A stretch of DNA of 64,000 bases from Microbacterium endophyticum (GCF_011047135.1 NZ_CP049255.1:558001-622000); one strand, 5' to 3'. Positions 26,320 through 38,058 are shown, counted from the stretch's first letter. The notes: generated by a model not told the origin, from the sequence alone. Numbers and translations are program-made.

Positions 26320-27998
26320 GATTCCTCCTGGGGGCGGGAAGGGAGTTCGATCGGCTGTGTGAGCCCGAGGTCATCGAAAGACATCGCTTCCTCGCCGGGA
26401 TCTGGTGTGATCGGAGGCGTACCGACAGTGTGATGACCGTGTCTCGGGAGTGTGAGTACGAAGTTCGTTCCGCGGCCCAACTGCGACCAGACCGCGAGAG
26501 TGCCGCCGTGCAAATGGGCATCACCGAGGGCGATAGAAAGACCAAGACCGGTTCCCCCGATCGTGCGTGTACGCGAGGGGTCAGCGCGCCAGAATCTATC
26601 GAACACTCGTTCCACCTCGTCAGGCGACATCCCGAGCCCGTAGTCACGAACCCCGAGCGCGACGGCATCCTGATTACTGTCGATGGTCAACACAATTGGA
26701 CGACCCTCGCCGTGCTCGATGGCATTCCCGAGCAGGTTACGCACGACGCGGCGCACACGTCGCGGATCCATATCGACCGGGGAGTATCCACCCGGCGCGA
26801 CGACTCGGATGTCGCTGCCGTGCTGTTCCGCAAGTTGATGCATAGATTCGACCACGTCTTCAGCGAGGTGCGCCAGAGCGGTGGGTTCCAGCTCGAGCTG
26901 AACGGAGCCAGCGTCGTACCGACTGATCTCCAACAGATCAGTCAAGAGCACTTCGAAGCGCTCCACCTGCGCGTGCATGAGTTCAGCCGCGCGTGAAGTT
27001 GCCGGGTCGAATTCCGAACGGCGATCGTTGAGCATATCGGCGGCCAACCGAATCGTTGTCAGGGGTGTGCGAAGCTCATGCGATACGTCGGACACAAAGC
27101 GCTGCTGCACGAGAGAGAGTTCCGCGAGTTCCTTTATCTGCGACTCGATACTGTCGGCCATCGCGTTGAAGGAACGTCCAAGAGTGGCGAGTTCGTCATC
27201 GCCGTGAACGCCTATGCGTACCTTCAGATCGCCCGCAGCCAGTTTGGCGCTCGTCTGTGCGGCCTCACCGATCGGGATCGTCACTGAGCGCAAGACGAAC
27301 CACGAAATCCCTCCGATCAGAACAACGAGGACCATCCCAACGAGCCAAAGGATGCCCTGAACGAAGCCAAGGGTGTTTTGGGCCGCACTGAAGTCGTAGG
27401 CGAGGTACAGCTCGTACGCACCGACTCCGGGCAGATCGAGCTGTTGGCCGACCACAATCCCGGCAGTCTCGTCACCGTTGCTTTGTAGAACGGGAATTGA
27501 TTGCCACCACTGCAGCTCCGCATTGCTCTGTACGCGCGCCCTCATCTCTGGCGATATGTCGCTATCGAGAAGTCCGCCCGATGTGAACGACTGCGGGGCG
27601 AGAGAGGATGGCGCTGTGTCCGTTCGGAGCACGGCAATCATGCCTGTTCCTGCTTGCCGCGCAAGAATCGTCCGGACGTTGCTCATGACGTTGCTAACCT
27701 TTGCGCTGTCACCCTCGGCCTCGGCTGCATTGAGCGTCGTCTGCGCCGAAAGCGTTGCGCGCTGTGCATCTTCGAGGGCCTGATCACGTCGCGAGGCGAA
27801 GAGGTCGTCTTGAATGGCAAGAGCCATCCAGACGCAGGCGACAAGAATCGCGAACGCGGTCAATACGATAGTGATGACGAGCGTGCGAAACCGGAGTGAT
27901 CGTCGCCACAATCGCGACAAGGTTTCTGGCCAAGTGCGCGCGTCTTGCAGTCCGAACACCCAGCGAGCGCGGGATGTTCCGGCGCGTGGGGTGCTCAT
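26316..27998 (-). CDS. mtrB: Two-component sensor histidine kinase MtrB
   Basis: A 560-residue membrane kinase: TM1 (about 41-62), an extracytoplasmic sensor loop (about 63-210), TM2 (about 213-236), HAMP (about 237-290), HisKA with phospho-acceptor His 307 in FVSDVSHELRTPL, and HATPase_c with GTGLGLSIA near 500. MtrAB controls cell-wall and division genes in Actinobacteria. It is followed by lpqB with a four-base overlap and preceded by mtrA with a 7-base gap; all three form the classical operon. Confidence 0.95.
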   Translation of the reverse strand: MSTPRAGTSRARWVFGLQDARTWPETLSRLWRRSLRFRTLVITIVLTAFAILVACVWMALAIQDDLFASRRDQALEDAQRATLSAQTTLNAAEAEGDSAKVSNVMSNVRTILARQAGTGMIAVLRTDTAPSSLAPQSFTSGGLLDSDISPEMRARVQSNAELQWWQSIPVLQSNGDETAGIVVGQQLDLPGVGAYELYLAYDFSAAQNTLGFVQGILWLVGMVLVVLIGGISWFVLRSVTIPIGEAAQTSAKLAAGDLKVRIGVHGDDELATLGRSFNAMADSIESQIKELAELSLVQQRFVSDVSHELRTPLTTIRLAADMLNDRRSEFDPATSRAAELMHAQVERFEVLLTDLLEISRYDAGSVQLELEPTALAHLAEDVVESMHQLAEQHGSDIRVVAPGGYSPVDMDPRRVRRVVRNLLGNAIEHGEGRPIVLTIDSNQDAVALGVRDYGLGMSPDEVERVFDRFWRADPSRTRTIGGTGLGLSIALGDAHLHGGTLAVWSQLGRGTNFVLTLPRHGHHTVGTPPITPDPGEEAMSFDDLGLTQPIELPSRPQEES

Positions 27999-28005
27999 TT
28001 CATGC

Positions 28006-28686
28006 TCACACCACGGCGCCAGCGCGGTAGCCCACGCCGCGGACCGTCGTCACGATCTTGGGATTATCGGGGTCGAGCTCCACCTTTGCGCGCAAACGCT
28101 GAACGTGCACATTCACAAGCCTCGTGTCGGCCTTGTAGTGATATCCCCACACTTGTTCAAGCAGCATCTCTCGGGAAAATACCTGCTGAGGCTTCAGCGC
28201 AAGCGCAACGAGAAGCTCGAACTCCAAGGGGGTGAGAGCGATTGACTCTGTTCCCCGGCGCACTTCATGAGCGGCGACATCAACTGTCACGTCACCGATG
28301 CGAAGTGTCTCCGCGGGTTCTTCCGACGCGGGGCGAAGCCGCGTACGAATCCGCGCGACGAGCTCTTTCGGGTTGAACGGCTTGACGATGTAGTCATCGG
28401 CACCGGACTCAAGTCCTTTGACGACATCGGCGGTGTCGGTGCGCGCGGTGAGCATGATGATGGGGACACCTGACTCAGCCCGGATCTCGGTACATATTTC
28501 TATGCCGTCCATACCCGGGAGCATGAGATCGAGAAGGATGAGGTCGGGTCGTTCCTCCCGCCAGATGTCCAGTGCTTTTGCTCCGTCTGCGCAGAAGGCA
28601 GTTTCGAAGCCTTCGGTTCGCAGCACAATGCCGATCATCTCGGCCAGCGCGGTGTCGTCGTCGACGACGAGGATGCGTGAGGTCAT
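28006..28686 (-). CDS. mtrA: Two-component response regulator MtrA
   Basis: A 226-residue OmpR/PhoB-type regulator: a receiver domain with phospho-acceptor Asp 53 (LDLMLPGMD) and a C-terminal winged helix (RRGTESIALTPLEFELL, ADTRLVNVHVQRLRAKVE). MtrA is an essential regulator of cell-wall metabolism, division and, in some genera, DnaA and osmoprotection genes. ATG 28686 is the conserved N-terminus (MTSRILVVDDD). The 164-base spacer to the divergent DUF7847-like operon must hold both promoters; I could not define them with confidence. Confidence 0.96.
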   Translation of the reverse strand: MTSRILVVDDDTALAEMIGIVLRTEGFETAFCADGAKALDIWREERPDLILLDLMLPGMDGIEICTEIRAESGVPIIMLTARTDTADVVKGLESGADDYIVKPFNPKELVARIRTRLRPASEEPAETLRIGDVTVDVAAHEVRRGTESIALTPLEFELLVALALKPQQVFSREMLLEQVWGYHYKADTRLVNVHVQRLRAKVELDPDNPKIVTTVRGVGYRAGAVV

Positions 28687-28850
28687 GAGAACGCGTTCGT
28701 CCTTTGAGTCGGGCTCGACGGCGGCTCCATGCCACCTGGTCGTGCGCTCCGGCTAGCGTAGTCGACACTGCGCAAACCTGCGGGAACCAAGCCGGATTCG
28801 TATGACACGATAGAAATTCCAGTTGCACTGCTCGAGGGGGAACTGCCACC

Positions 28851-30062
28851 GTGACATCTCCGTCTGGAAATGCCAACCACGCCTGGACCCCGGCATCGCG
28901 GCCGGGGATCATCCCCCTGCACCCGTTGTCGTTCGGAACGATTCTCGGAAAATCGTTCGTCGCACTCCGACACAACCCGCGCGTCCTGCTCGGATTCGCG
29001 CTGTGTGTGCAAGTTGCTGCATACCTGATCGTGAGCGTAGCGATCGGTGGCATCGCAATCGCATCGTTCTCTCGTCTCGATACGATGCCGATGGGCGACG
29101 ACTACTGGGCAGTCTTCTGGGGCTCCACCGCGATAACCGCTGCCGCAGGTGTCGTTCTCGGACTCGCCGCCGGTGCCCTCAGCGTGGTCGTGCAAGCTGT
29201 TGTGGTAGCCGAGGTCGCGTACGCCGCAGTGGCCGAAAAACGCACGTTGCGCGCACTTTGGGCACAGATAAAGCCCGTTTTCTGGCGACTCATCGGTTAC
29301 GCTGCCCTCGTTTCCGGTGCGTTCCTCATCGTGTTCGTCGCTCTCGCCGCGGGAATCACAGCGCTCGGATTCGTCCTCCTTCCGCTCTCGATAGCACTCG
29401 GCGTCGTGCTGATTCTGGCTGCGATTCCGCTTTGGTTGTGGCTGAGCACGAAGCTCGTTCTCGTGCCGGCGGTCATCATTCTCGAAGACATGACGGTTCG
29501 GGGCGCCATTGCTCGTTCGTGGCGACTGATTCGTGGGCGGTTCTGGTCCGCTCTCGGGATTATCGTCGTGGTTTCGCTGACGTTTGCAGTGCTCGCACAG
29601 GTCGTGACAGCCCCGTTCTCGATCATTCAGGTTGCGATTTCGACGATTCTCTCCCCCACGGGCGAAACGGATGTCACCGCTATCATCGCCATCATCGTGT
29701 CGACGGTTCTCGCACAAGCGCTTTCCGTGCTGGTCCAATCCGTTGCTCTCGTGGTTCAATCGACCGCGGCGTGCCTGATCTATCTCGACGTGCGAATGCG
29801 CCATGAAGGCCTGGACCTCGACTTGCTCGCATACACCGAACGGCGAGACAACGGCGAGCGAGAGCTTGCCGACCCTTTCCGCCAGAACGTGGGACGCGTC
29901 CTCCCGCGCGCGACGCCCGCGACAGCGTATGGCACCCCGGTGCTGCCGCCGCCATATATTCCGCCCGCGGCCCCTACCGCGACCGGCTCGGCTTGGACTC
30001 CGCCGGGCGCCGTGTCGTCCAGCGTCACGCCTCCGGTAGAAAACGGGCCCCCTCACGCATGA
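28851..30062 (+). CDS. Multi-pass membrane protein (DUF7847 / GDPD membrane-domain-like)
   Basis: A 403-residue protein with about six transmembrane segments between 40 and 320 and a Pro-rich, disordered C-terminus (PPPYIPPAAPTATG). It resembles the actinobacterial membrane proteins annotated as glycerophosphoryl diester phosphodiesterase membrane domain; no phosphodiesterase catalytic residues are present. The GTG start has GAGGGGG upstream at ribosome-site distance. It heads an operon of overlapping genes (DUF4129, DUF4350, moxR, DUF58); the overlaps suggest one membrane complex, function unknown. Confidence 0.8.
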   Translation: MTSPSGNANHAWTPASRPGIIPLHPLSFGTILGKSFVALRHNPRVLLGFALCVQVAAYLIVSVAIGGIAIASFSRLDTMPMGDDYWAVFWGSTAITAAAGVVLGLAAGALSVVVQAVVVAEVAYAAVAEKRTLRALWAQIKPVFWRLIGYAALVSGAFLIVFVALAAGITALGFVLLPLSIALGVVLILAAIPLWLWLSTKLVLVPAVIILEDMTVRGAIARSWRLIRGRFWSALGIIVVVSLTFAVLAQVVTAPFSIIQVAISTILSPTGETDVTAIIAIIVSTVLAQALSVLVQSVALVVQSTAACLIYLDVRMRHEGLDLDLLAYTERRDNGERELADPFRQNVGRVLPRATPATAYGTPVLPPPYIPPAAPTATGSAWTPPGAVSSSVTPPVENGPPHA

Positions 30063-30697
30063 CGACGTTGCTGACCGCAGTTCCTCTCATCCCGGACGGC
30101 GATGAAGCTCGCGGGTGGGCTGAAGATGAACTCAGCCGGAGCGCATACGAAATAGCGCGGCCCACGGCCTTCGACCGCGCCGTCAGCGGTTTTGTAGATT
30201 TTGTCGAGAGAATCCTCAACACTGAAGTTTCAGGTGGTTGGGGACGAAGTCTTGCCATCATCGCTGTCCTGGTTGTCATCGCGCTGATTATTGTGGGGTT
30301 TCTCATCTGGGGCCGCCCGCGAGCTCGGGTGCGCGTCCACCCGCACACTGCCGAACTTTTCGGGGTCCGGGAGACGCGATCAGCGGCAGAACTTCGAAAC
30401 GCGGCACAGGATCTCGCTTCAGAGAAAAAGTGGAGCGAAGCGATCGTTGTGCGTTTTCGCGCCCTGGCGCTTTCCCTCACCGAACGCGGATTGATCGAAA
30501 CGCCGCCGGGAACCACCGCTCAGGGATTCGCGCGCCGAGCTGCGCGAATAGTCCCCTCACACGGAAAAGCTCTCGTTCACGCAGCAACGCTCTTCGATGA
30601 CATCCGCTACCTGCGACGAAACGGCGAGGAGCGCCACTACGCGCAGCTCGCGGAAATTGATGAAGCGCTCGCTGCTGAAGCACGAGTCACAAGGTGA
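30059..30697 (+). CDS. DUF4129 domain membrane protein
   Basis: A 212-residue protein with one transmembrane helix (about 66-86, IIAVLVVIALIIVGFLIWG) and a cytoplasmic DUF4129 domain at the C-terminus (AELRNAAQDLASEKKWSEAIVVRFRALALSLTERGLIE). DUF4129 proteins are regular partners of MoxR/DUF58 operons and of transglutaminase-like membrane proteins. The ATG at 30059 overlaps the previous stop (ATGA). Confidence 0.88.
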   Translation: MTTLLTAVPLIPDGDEARGWAEDELSRSAYEIARPTAFDRAVSGFVDFVERILNTEVSGGWGRSLAIIAVLVVIALIIVGFLIWGRPRARVRVHPHTAELFGVRETRSAAELRNAAQDLASEKKWSEAIVVRFRALALSLTERGLIETPPGTTAQGFARRAARIVPSHGKALVHAATLFDDIRYLRRNGEERHYAQLAEIDEALAAEARVTR

Positions 30698-31854
30698 GGC
30701 AACTGTTGCGCTCCCCCGCAGCGCGGTCACGCCGAGGTCGGGTGATCGGATGGATCGCCATCGTACTTGTGCTCGTGGTAACCGCGATTATCGGCGCCGC
30801 CGTGACGGCCAACATCGGATGGAGCGCCCGTGGCGCATTCGATCCGGAGTCGCCGGGCCCGAACGGCGCTCAAGCGATCGCCGAGATATTGAAGGATCAG
30901 GGCATTAGGGTCGATGTGGTGCGCACCTACGACGATGCGCTTGCAGCGGTCAGTGACGATGCCGTCACTCTCGTTCTCCCGGATAGCCCTCTTCTCGAAG
31001 ATGATGACCTCCGAGAGCTCGCCGACAGTGCTGACCGAGTCGTCGTTCCGAACATCGGTTCGCGCGGCCTGCGTGTTCTCTTTCCAGGTGCTGAGTCCGT
31101 GGGTTATGGCGACTTCGCGCCAGTCGCCGCCGCCTGCGATAGCGACATCGCAGCGCGCGCCGGTGCGGTGGTCGTGGGCAACGAGTTCTCGGTCCCGGCG
31201 AGCGCCGCGGGGTGCTACCCCTCTCACGGCGGATTCGGCCTCCTGCTCGGTGACGGCATTTCAGCAATAGATGGCACAGAACTTTTCACCAACACCTATC
31301 TCGCCGAAAACGGCAATGCGTCTCTCGGACTGCAACTCCTCGGGTCCCTCCCCACCGTGGTTTGGTACGTTCCGTCGGCTGACGACCAGCGCGGTAACGC
31401 AGCCCCTGAGCTCGGGGATCTCACGCCTGGGTGGGTCACGCCCGCGATGACGCTCTCGATCATCGCCACGATTGCCGCCGCTGTGTGGCGTGGGAGAAGA
31501 TTCGGCCCGCTTGTCGCGGAGCGTCTTCCGGTCTCGGTGCGAGCGAATGAGACGACAGAAGGACGCGCTCGACTGTACGGGCGCGCACGCGACGCCGGCC
31601 ACGCCGCCGATCAGATTCGCTTGGGTGCTCTCGCTCGCATTCGGCGCCAGTTGTCGCTCGGCAAGGGGGCCACAACGCAAGAGATCTCGGATGCCGCCGC
31701 CACCCGAGCGGGTATGGATACGCAGCGGGTTCGCGGCATCCTGTTCGAATCGGTCCCTCACACTGACCGCGAGCTCGTTGAGCTCGTTTCGCAGCTCGAC
31801 GCTGTGGAAGCTGCCGTTGTCGCCGCTTCCCGCCCGGAAAGGAACTCTCAATGA
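30694..31854 (+). CDS. DUF4350 domain membrane protein
   Basis: A 386-residue protein with an N-terminal membrane anchor (about 15-40), an extracytoplasmic DUF4350 domain resembling a class-I glutamine-amidotransferase-like fold (GAQAIAEILKDQGIRVDVVRTYDDALAAV..LVLPDSPLLEDDDLREL), and a second helix near 250-268 with a basic cytoplasmic tail. The GTG start overlaps the preceding stop by four bases. It is part of the MoxR operon; substrate unknown. Confidence 0.88.
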   Translation: MRQLLRSPAARSRRGRVIGWIAIVLVLVVTAIIGAAVTANIGWSARGAFDPESPGPNGAQAIAEILKDQGIRVDVVRTYDDALAAVSDDAVTLVLPDSPLLEDDDLRELADSADRVVVPNIGSRGLRVLFPGAESVGYGDFAPVAAACDSDIAARAGAVVVGNEFSVPASAAGCYPSHGGFGLLLGDGISAIDGTELFTNTYLAENGNASLGLQLLGSLPTVVWYVPSADDQRGNAAPELGDLTPGWVTPAMTLSIIATIAAAVWRGRRFGPLVAERLPVSVRANETTEGRARLYGRARDAGHAADQIRLGALARIRRQLSLGKGATTQEISDAAATRAGMDTQRVRGILFESVPHTDRELVELVSQLDAVEAAVVAASRPERNSQ

Positions 31855-32822
31855 CCGGCACTCTTCCCTCAGACAGTGAACTGCGCGATGCGATGCATCG
31901 CGTGCGTCAGGAGATCGGCAAGGCCGTCGTCGGACAGGATGGCGCGATCACAGGGCTTTTGATTGCTCTCCTCGTTCGCGGTCATGTGCTTCTCGAGGGT
32001 GTGCCCGGCGTTGCTAAGACCCTGCTTGTGCGCACCTTCAGTCGCACGGTCGGCCTCGAGACGAAACGCATCCAGTTCACGCCAGACCTCATGCCGGGGG
32101 ATGTCTCTGGGTCACTCATCTACGACTCGCGTTCAGCAGAATTCGAGTTTCGCGAGGGACCGATTTTCACACATATCCTGCTTGCAGACGAGATCAACCG
32201 CACACCACCGAAAACACAGTCAGCGCTGCTCGAAGCCATGGAAGAGCACCAAGTGTCGGCCGACGGTGTCACTCGCGCGCTTCCCGATCCATTTCTCGTC
32301 GCCGCGACGCAGAACCCTGTCGAGCATGAGGGCACCTACGGGCTCCCCGAGGCCCAACTCGATCGATTCTTGTTGAAGCTGATCGTTGACGTGCCCGGTC
32401 GTGATGCCGAGATCGATGTGCTCCGTCGCCACGCCGAGGGCTTCCGTGCTGGCAGTCTCGCAGCCGCCGGCGTTGAAGCCGTACTCGATACGGGGCATCT
32501 CGAACACGCTCAGCGAGCCGTCGAAAACGTCGCCGTTACCGCTGATGTGCTCGCCTACATCGTCGACCTCGCCCGCGCGACTCGCGAGTCACCCTCGGTG
32601 CAACTCGGGGTGAGCCCTCGTGGAACCACAGCTCTTCTCTCGGCGGCCAAGGCTTGGGCCTGGCTAAGCGGGTATGCCGCTGTTACTCCTGATCATGTTC
32701 AGACGATGTTGGTGCCGACGTGGCGTCATCGCATCAGACTCCGGCCCGATGCCGAGCTCGAAGGCGTGTCGATTGATGCCGTGCTGAATGCGATCGTGCA
32801 GCAAACCCGCGTACCGATCTAA
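31851..32822 (+). CDS. moxR: MoxR-family AAA+ ATPase
   Basis: A 323-residue MoxR AAA+ ATPase: Walker A EGVPGVAKT (about 49-57), Walker B LLADEINRTPPKTQ (about 107-120), the sensor and arginine-finger segments (ATQNPVEHEGTYGLPEAQLDRF), and a helical lid. MoxR proteins act as chaperones that assemble or activate membrane/periplasmic complexes with DUF58 and VWA partners, which is the neighbourhood here. ATGA overlap with the DUF4350 gene. Confidence 0.93.
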   Translation: MTGTLPSDSELRDAMHRVRQEIGKAVVGQDGAITGLLIALLVRGHVLLEGVPGVAKTLLVRTFSRTVGLETKRIQFTPDLMPGDVSGSLIYDSRSAEFEFREGPIFTHILLADEINRTPPKTQSALLEAMEEHQVSADGVTRALPDPFLVAATQNPVEHEGTYGLPEAQLDRFLLKLIVDVPGRDAEIDVLRRHAEGFRAGSLAAAGVEAVLDTGHLEHAQRAVENVAVTADVLAYIVDLARATRESPSVQLGVSPRGTTALLSAAKAWAWLSGYAAVTPDHVQTMLVPTWRHRIRLRPDAELEGVSIDAVLNAIVQQTRVPI

Positions 32823-32829
32823 TAACACC

Positions 32830-34137
32830 GTGTACCTTTCTGGACGAATCGCCGCAGCCATAGCCGCCGGCATCCCGGTCGTCGTCTTGGCGACGGCGGC
32901 AGGGTTCAATGCGTGGGCCGCGACCAGCGCATGGCTCTTGCTATGCATTCTCGTGGTGGCGGGTGATGTGATCAGCGCAGCAAACCTTCGCGCCGTGCGC
33001 GTGCAGCGGAAAGCACCCGCACGCGTGCGGCGAGATATCCGGGCAGAGACCGAGCTTGTGCTCACTAACAATGGCACCCGGATTCTGCGTGGCCTCGTCA
33101 GGGACGCATGGCAGCCGACGGCCGGGGTCTCACCACAGCGCATTCCCATCGACATCCCTCCTCAGCACACGCACACCCTGGTCGTTCCCCTCCTCCCGCG
33201 ACGTCGTGGTCGTATCTCGTCGGGCTTCATCGTCGTCCGATCCTCCGGCTTCCTAGGTTTCGCCGGACGTCAGCGACGCATGAATTCCGCCGTCTCGGTC
33301 GTCGCACTTCCGCCTTTCCACTCCCAACGACACCTACCATCGCGCGTTGCTCGACTACGCGAGCTCGACGGAAACACGAGTGTGCAGGTCCGCGGGCCGG
33401 GAACCGAGTTCGACAGTCTTCGCGAATACGTGCGCGGAGACGACGTGCGCTCGATAGATTGGCGTGCCACAGCACGAGCAGGCACCACAATGCTCCGCAC
33501 ATGGCGGCCCGAGCGCGATCGCCACATCGTTATCGTCGTCGACTCCGGGCGCACCGCGGCAGCACGAGTAGGTGATGGCGTGCGACTCGATGCGGCAATG
33601 GAGACGGCACTCCTTCTCTCTGCGCTCGCTACTCGCGCCGGGGATCACGTTCACCTCGTGATGTTCGACCGAGTCGTCCGAGCCCGCGTGAGCGGAGTGG
33701 ATGGGTCTGCCCTCCTTCCGGCGCTCGTCGAGGCAATGGCTCCCATCGAGGCACGCCTGATCGATACCGACTGGGATGCCGCGTTCGCTCAGGTCCGGCG
33801 ATTGACGAATCGGCCTTCGCTCGTGGTGTTGCTGACAGCACAAGACGAGATCGAGGCATCCCGCGGCTTCTTAGGATCGCTTCCCGCCCTCTCCTCTCGC
33901 ACACGAGTGATCGTTGCGTCGGCAACCGATGATTCGGTCGTTGCCGCCACGCAGTCACGAGGGGATGCCGCGGCGGTGTATCGAGCTGCAGCAGCTGAGC
34001 GTTCGCTCCGTGATGCGGCCGCCGTTGGCACCGCTATCTCACGCACCGGGGCTGAAACTGTTGTCGCAGGCCCGGAAGAACTCCCCCCGCGCGTGGCCGA
34101 TCGGTATATAGCACTCAAGTCCGCGGGCCTCCTTTAA
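32830..34137 (+). CDS. DUF58 domain (VWA-like) membrane protein
   Basis: A 435-residue protein with two N-terminal transmembrane helices (about 8-48) and a DUF58 domain with the family signature EFDSLREYVRGDDVRSIDW (about 200-220) followed by a VWA-like fold (IVIVVDSGRTAAARVG). MoxR-DUF58 pairs are thought to function together at the membrane. The start is GTG 32830, seven bases after moxR; the open frame before it lies inside moxR. A strong terminator follows. Confidence 0.9.
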   Translation: MYLSGRIAAAIAAGIPVVVLATAAGFNAWAATSAWLLLCILVVAGDVISAANLRAVRVQRKAPARVRRDIRAETELVLTNNGTRILRGLVRDAWQPTAGVSPQRIPIDIPPQHTHTLVVPLLPRRRGRISSGFIVVRSSGFLGFAGRQRRMNSAVSVVALPPFHSQRHLPSRVARLRELDGNTSVQVRGPGTEFDSLREYVRGDDVRSIDWRATARAGTTMLRTWRPERDRHIVIVVDSGRTAAARVGDGVRLDAAMETALLLSALATRAGDHVHLVMFDRVVRARVSGVDGSALLPALVEAMAPIEARLIDTDWDAAFAQVRRLTNRPSLVVLLTAQDEIEASRGFLGSLPALSSRTRVIVASATDDSVVAATQSRGDAAAVYRAAAAERSLRDAAAVGTAISRTGAETVVAGPEELPPRVADRYIALKSAGLL

Positions 34138-34152
34138 TTCGAAGGCCACGAA

Positions 34153-34188
34153 AAAGGCGGCCCGCTCGAAGAGGAGCGGGCCGCCTTT
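34153..34188. terminator. Bidirectional terminator between the DUF58 operon and katG
   Basis: 15-bp perfect arms (AAAGGCGGCCCGCTC at 34153-34167 and complement at 34174-34188) with a 6-nt loop, A-rich on the left and T-rich on the right, between convergent genes. Confidence 0.9.
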
Positions 34189-34215
34189 TATGCGGACTTT
34201 ACGAGCCGGCGCTGG

Positions 34216-36510
<2,295 letters not shown>

Positions 36511-36972
36511 TCAGAGGGTTCGCGATGAAGCAGAAGAATTCGCATCGGCAGCGCACGCGGAACACAATCCCCAGTACGTCACCTCTGCGGTGTGAATTTG
36601 ATAGCCGTGTGTATCGACGGGGTGCAGGCACGGCGCTGCGCCGACGGAGCACGCGACATCTTCGACCCGACTGCACGAAGTGCACACGAGGTGATGGTGG
36701 TTGTCGTCGACACGCACTTCGAAGAGGCCGGGGCTCCCTGCAGGCTCAATCCGACGCACCAGTCCCGCGTCAACGAAGTCCCCGAGCACGTTGTAAACCG
36801 ACTGCAGGCTTGTCCCGTCGGAGTCTCGCTGCACACGGGCAAAGATCTCGTCGGCGCGCGAGTGCGGCATCCCTCGGAGAGCGTCGAAGACTGCTCGACG
36901 CGGGGCAGTGGCACGCAGCCCGACCGCGCGGATGACCGCATCAGTACCGGGATCGGGAGCAGCAGTCGACAT
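36511..36972 (-). CDS. furA: Fur family peroxide-responsive repressor (FurA/CatR-like)
   Basis: A 153-residue Fur family repressor: an N-terminal winged helix (RATAPRRAVFDALRG, SLQSVYNVLGDFVDAGLVRRIE), metal site residues in DNHHHLVCTSCSRVED and two CxxC zinc motifs (CTSC about 97-100; CSAC near the C-terminus). Linkage to katG marks it as FurA/CatR, repressing its own gene and katG. I choose ATG 36972 rather than GTG 36978 because a TACAGT -10 element lies 7 bases before the ATG, giving a leaderless message, whereas the GTG would lie only one base from it. Confidence 0.92.
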   Translation of the reverse strand: MSTAAPDPGTDAVIRAVGLRATAPRRAVFDALRGMPHSRADEIFARVQRDSDGTSLQSVYNVLGDFVDAGLVRRIEPAGSPGLFEVRVDDNHHHLVCTSCSRVEDVACSVGAAPCLHPVDTHGYQIHTAEVTYWGLCSACAADANSSASSRTL

Positions 36973-36979
36973 CAACACG

Positions 36980-37012
36980 ACTGTACCGTTATTTTGATTA
37001 ACTCAAAACAAC
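36980..37012 (-). promoter_or_regulatory. furA promoter with overlapping Fur-type palindromic operator
   Basis: -35 TTTTGA (37008-37003), 17-base spacer, -10 TACAGT (36985-36980). An imperfect palindrome with arms GTTaTTTTGA / TCAAAAcAAC around TTAAC (36988-37012; 9 of 10 pairs) covers the -35 and most of the spacer, so a bound repressor would block RNA polymerase. It stands out as an AT-rich island. Confidence 0.75.
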
Positions 37013-37046
37013 GACGCGCTGAACGGATGCCGCAGCACTCGCTCAC

Positions 37047-38042
37047 TCACCCGGCGACGAGTCGGGGCGTACCAGCTTCATACTCGGTGAGGTCACCGCT
37101 CTCACCGGCACGCACTGCCCGAGCGCCGATCACGAGCATGTAAAAAAGGAACACCCCGAGCGCTGCAGCGCCCAGCGCGATTTTCACCCACACCGGCCAA
37201 GGCTGTCCGGTAACAAAGCCCTCGACAACTCCCGAGAGTGCGAGAGCAAAGACAAGCCCGATGGCGACGGTCGCAAGCGACCTTCCTTCACGCGCCAGCG
37301 CATCTGCTCGGCTGCGGCGGCCGGGCGCCACCCATGCCCAGAAAATCTGGAGCCCTGCGGCGGCCGCAACGAAGACGCACGTGAGTTCAAGGAGGCCGTG
37401 CGGAAGAATGAAACTGAAGAACACATCGAGTCGATCAAACTCGACCATGACCGCGGCCGCTTGCCCCAGGCTGACGGCGTTCTGGATGACAATCATGAGC
37501 GGCCACAACCCCGTGACGCCGAATAGCACGCACTGCGCGGCTATCCACGCATTGTTCGTCCATACCGTTCCCGCAAACACAGCTGCGGGGTTCTCGCTGT
37601 AGTACGCGGTGAAGTCACCTTCGGCGTACTGCTGAAGATCTGCCCGGTCGCCGAGTGCTGCGACAGCCCGGGGGTCAGCCGAGATCCACAGAGTAACGAG
37701 AAAGGCAATCACGGTAAACCCGACGGCGACCGCGAGCGCTGTCCACCGCACACGGTAAAAGGCAGCTGGCAGCTGCAGGGCAAAAAACCGCGGAATCTGC
37801 GCCAACACGTTTTCGGGTGCGCCCGTAAGCTGGAGCCGCGCTCGCGCGATGACCGACGACAGGTAGTCTCCCTGCGGCGACCGCCCCGCCGATGTCTTGA
37901 GGTCTGCGAGGTCAGCGGATGCCGCGCGATAACGGGTGACGAGCTCATCGGTTTCACTACCCGAAAGGCGGCGCGAACGACTGAGCTCATCCAATCGCTG
38001 CCATTCGTCGCGACGAGCCGCGGCAAGAGCGTCGAGATCCAT
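37047..38042 (-). CDS. Stage II sporulation protein M-like membrane protein
   Basis: A 331-residue SpoIIM (DUF95) family protein: a helical N-terminus (MDLDALAAARRDEWQRLDELS, about 1-80) and about six transmembrane segments (first about 112-132). In Actinobacteria, where no endospores form, these proteins are genomically tied to RDD proteins and MoxR/DUF58 operons; function unknown. The frame is open far upstream (to 38573) antisense to the RDD gene, but ATG 38042 fits the family N-terminus and has TACAGT 7 bases upstream, so it is leaderless. It starts only 16 bases from the divergent RDD gene. Confidence 0.88.
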   Translation of the reverse strand: MDLDALAAARRDEWQRLDELSRSRRLSGSETDELVTRYRAASADLADLKTSAGRSPQGDYLSSVIARARLQLTGAPENVLAQIPRFFALQLPAAFYRVRWTALAVAVGFTVIAFLVTLWISADPRAVAALGDRADLQQYAEGDFTAYYSENPAAVFAGTVWTNNAWIAAQCVLFGVTGLWPLMIVIQNAVSLGQAAAVMVEFDRLDVFFSFILPHGLLELTCVFVAAAAGLQIFWAWVAPGRRSRADALAREGRSLATVAIGLVFALALSGVVEGFVTGQPWPVWVKIALGAAALGVFLFYMLVIGARAVRAGESGDLTEYEAGTPRLVAG

Positions 38043-38058
38043 TTGATTTACTGTACCC
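38043..38058. promoter_or_regulatory. 16-base divergent spacer with overlapping -10 elements
   Basis: TACAGT (minus, 38055-38050) sits 7 bases before the SpoIIM ATG, while the complementary TACTGT (plus, 38049-38054) sits 4 bases before the RDD ATG. Both promoters therefore overlap face to face and their -35 regions lie in the opposite gene. Confidence 0.45.

Noticed and set aside
28683..30056. 457-codon open frame antisense to the DUF7847-like gene
   Set aside because: Low-complexity, Arg/Asp-rich translation with no family features, opposite a clear membrane-protein gene with ribosome site.
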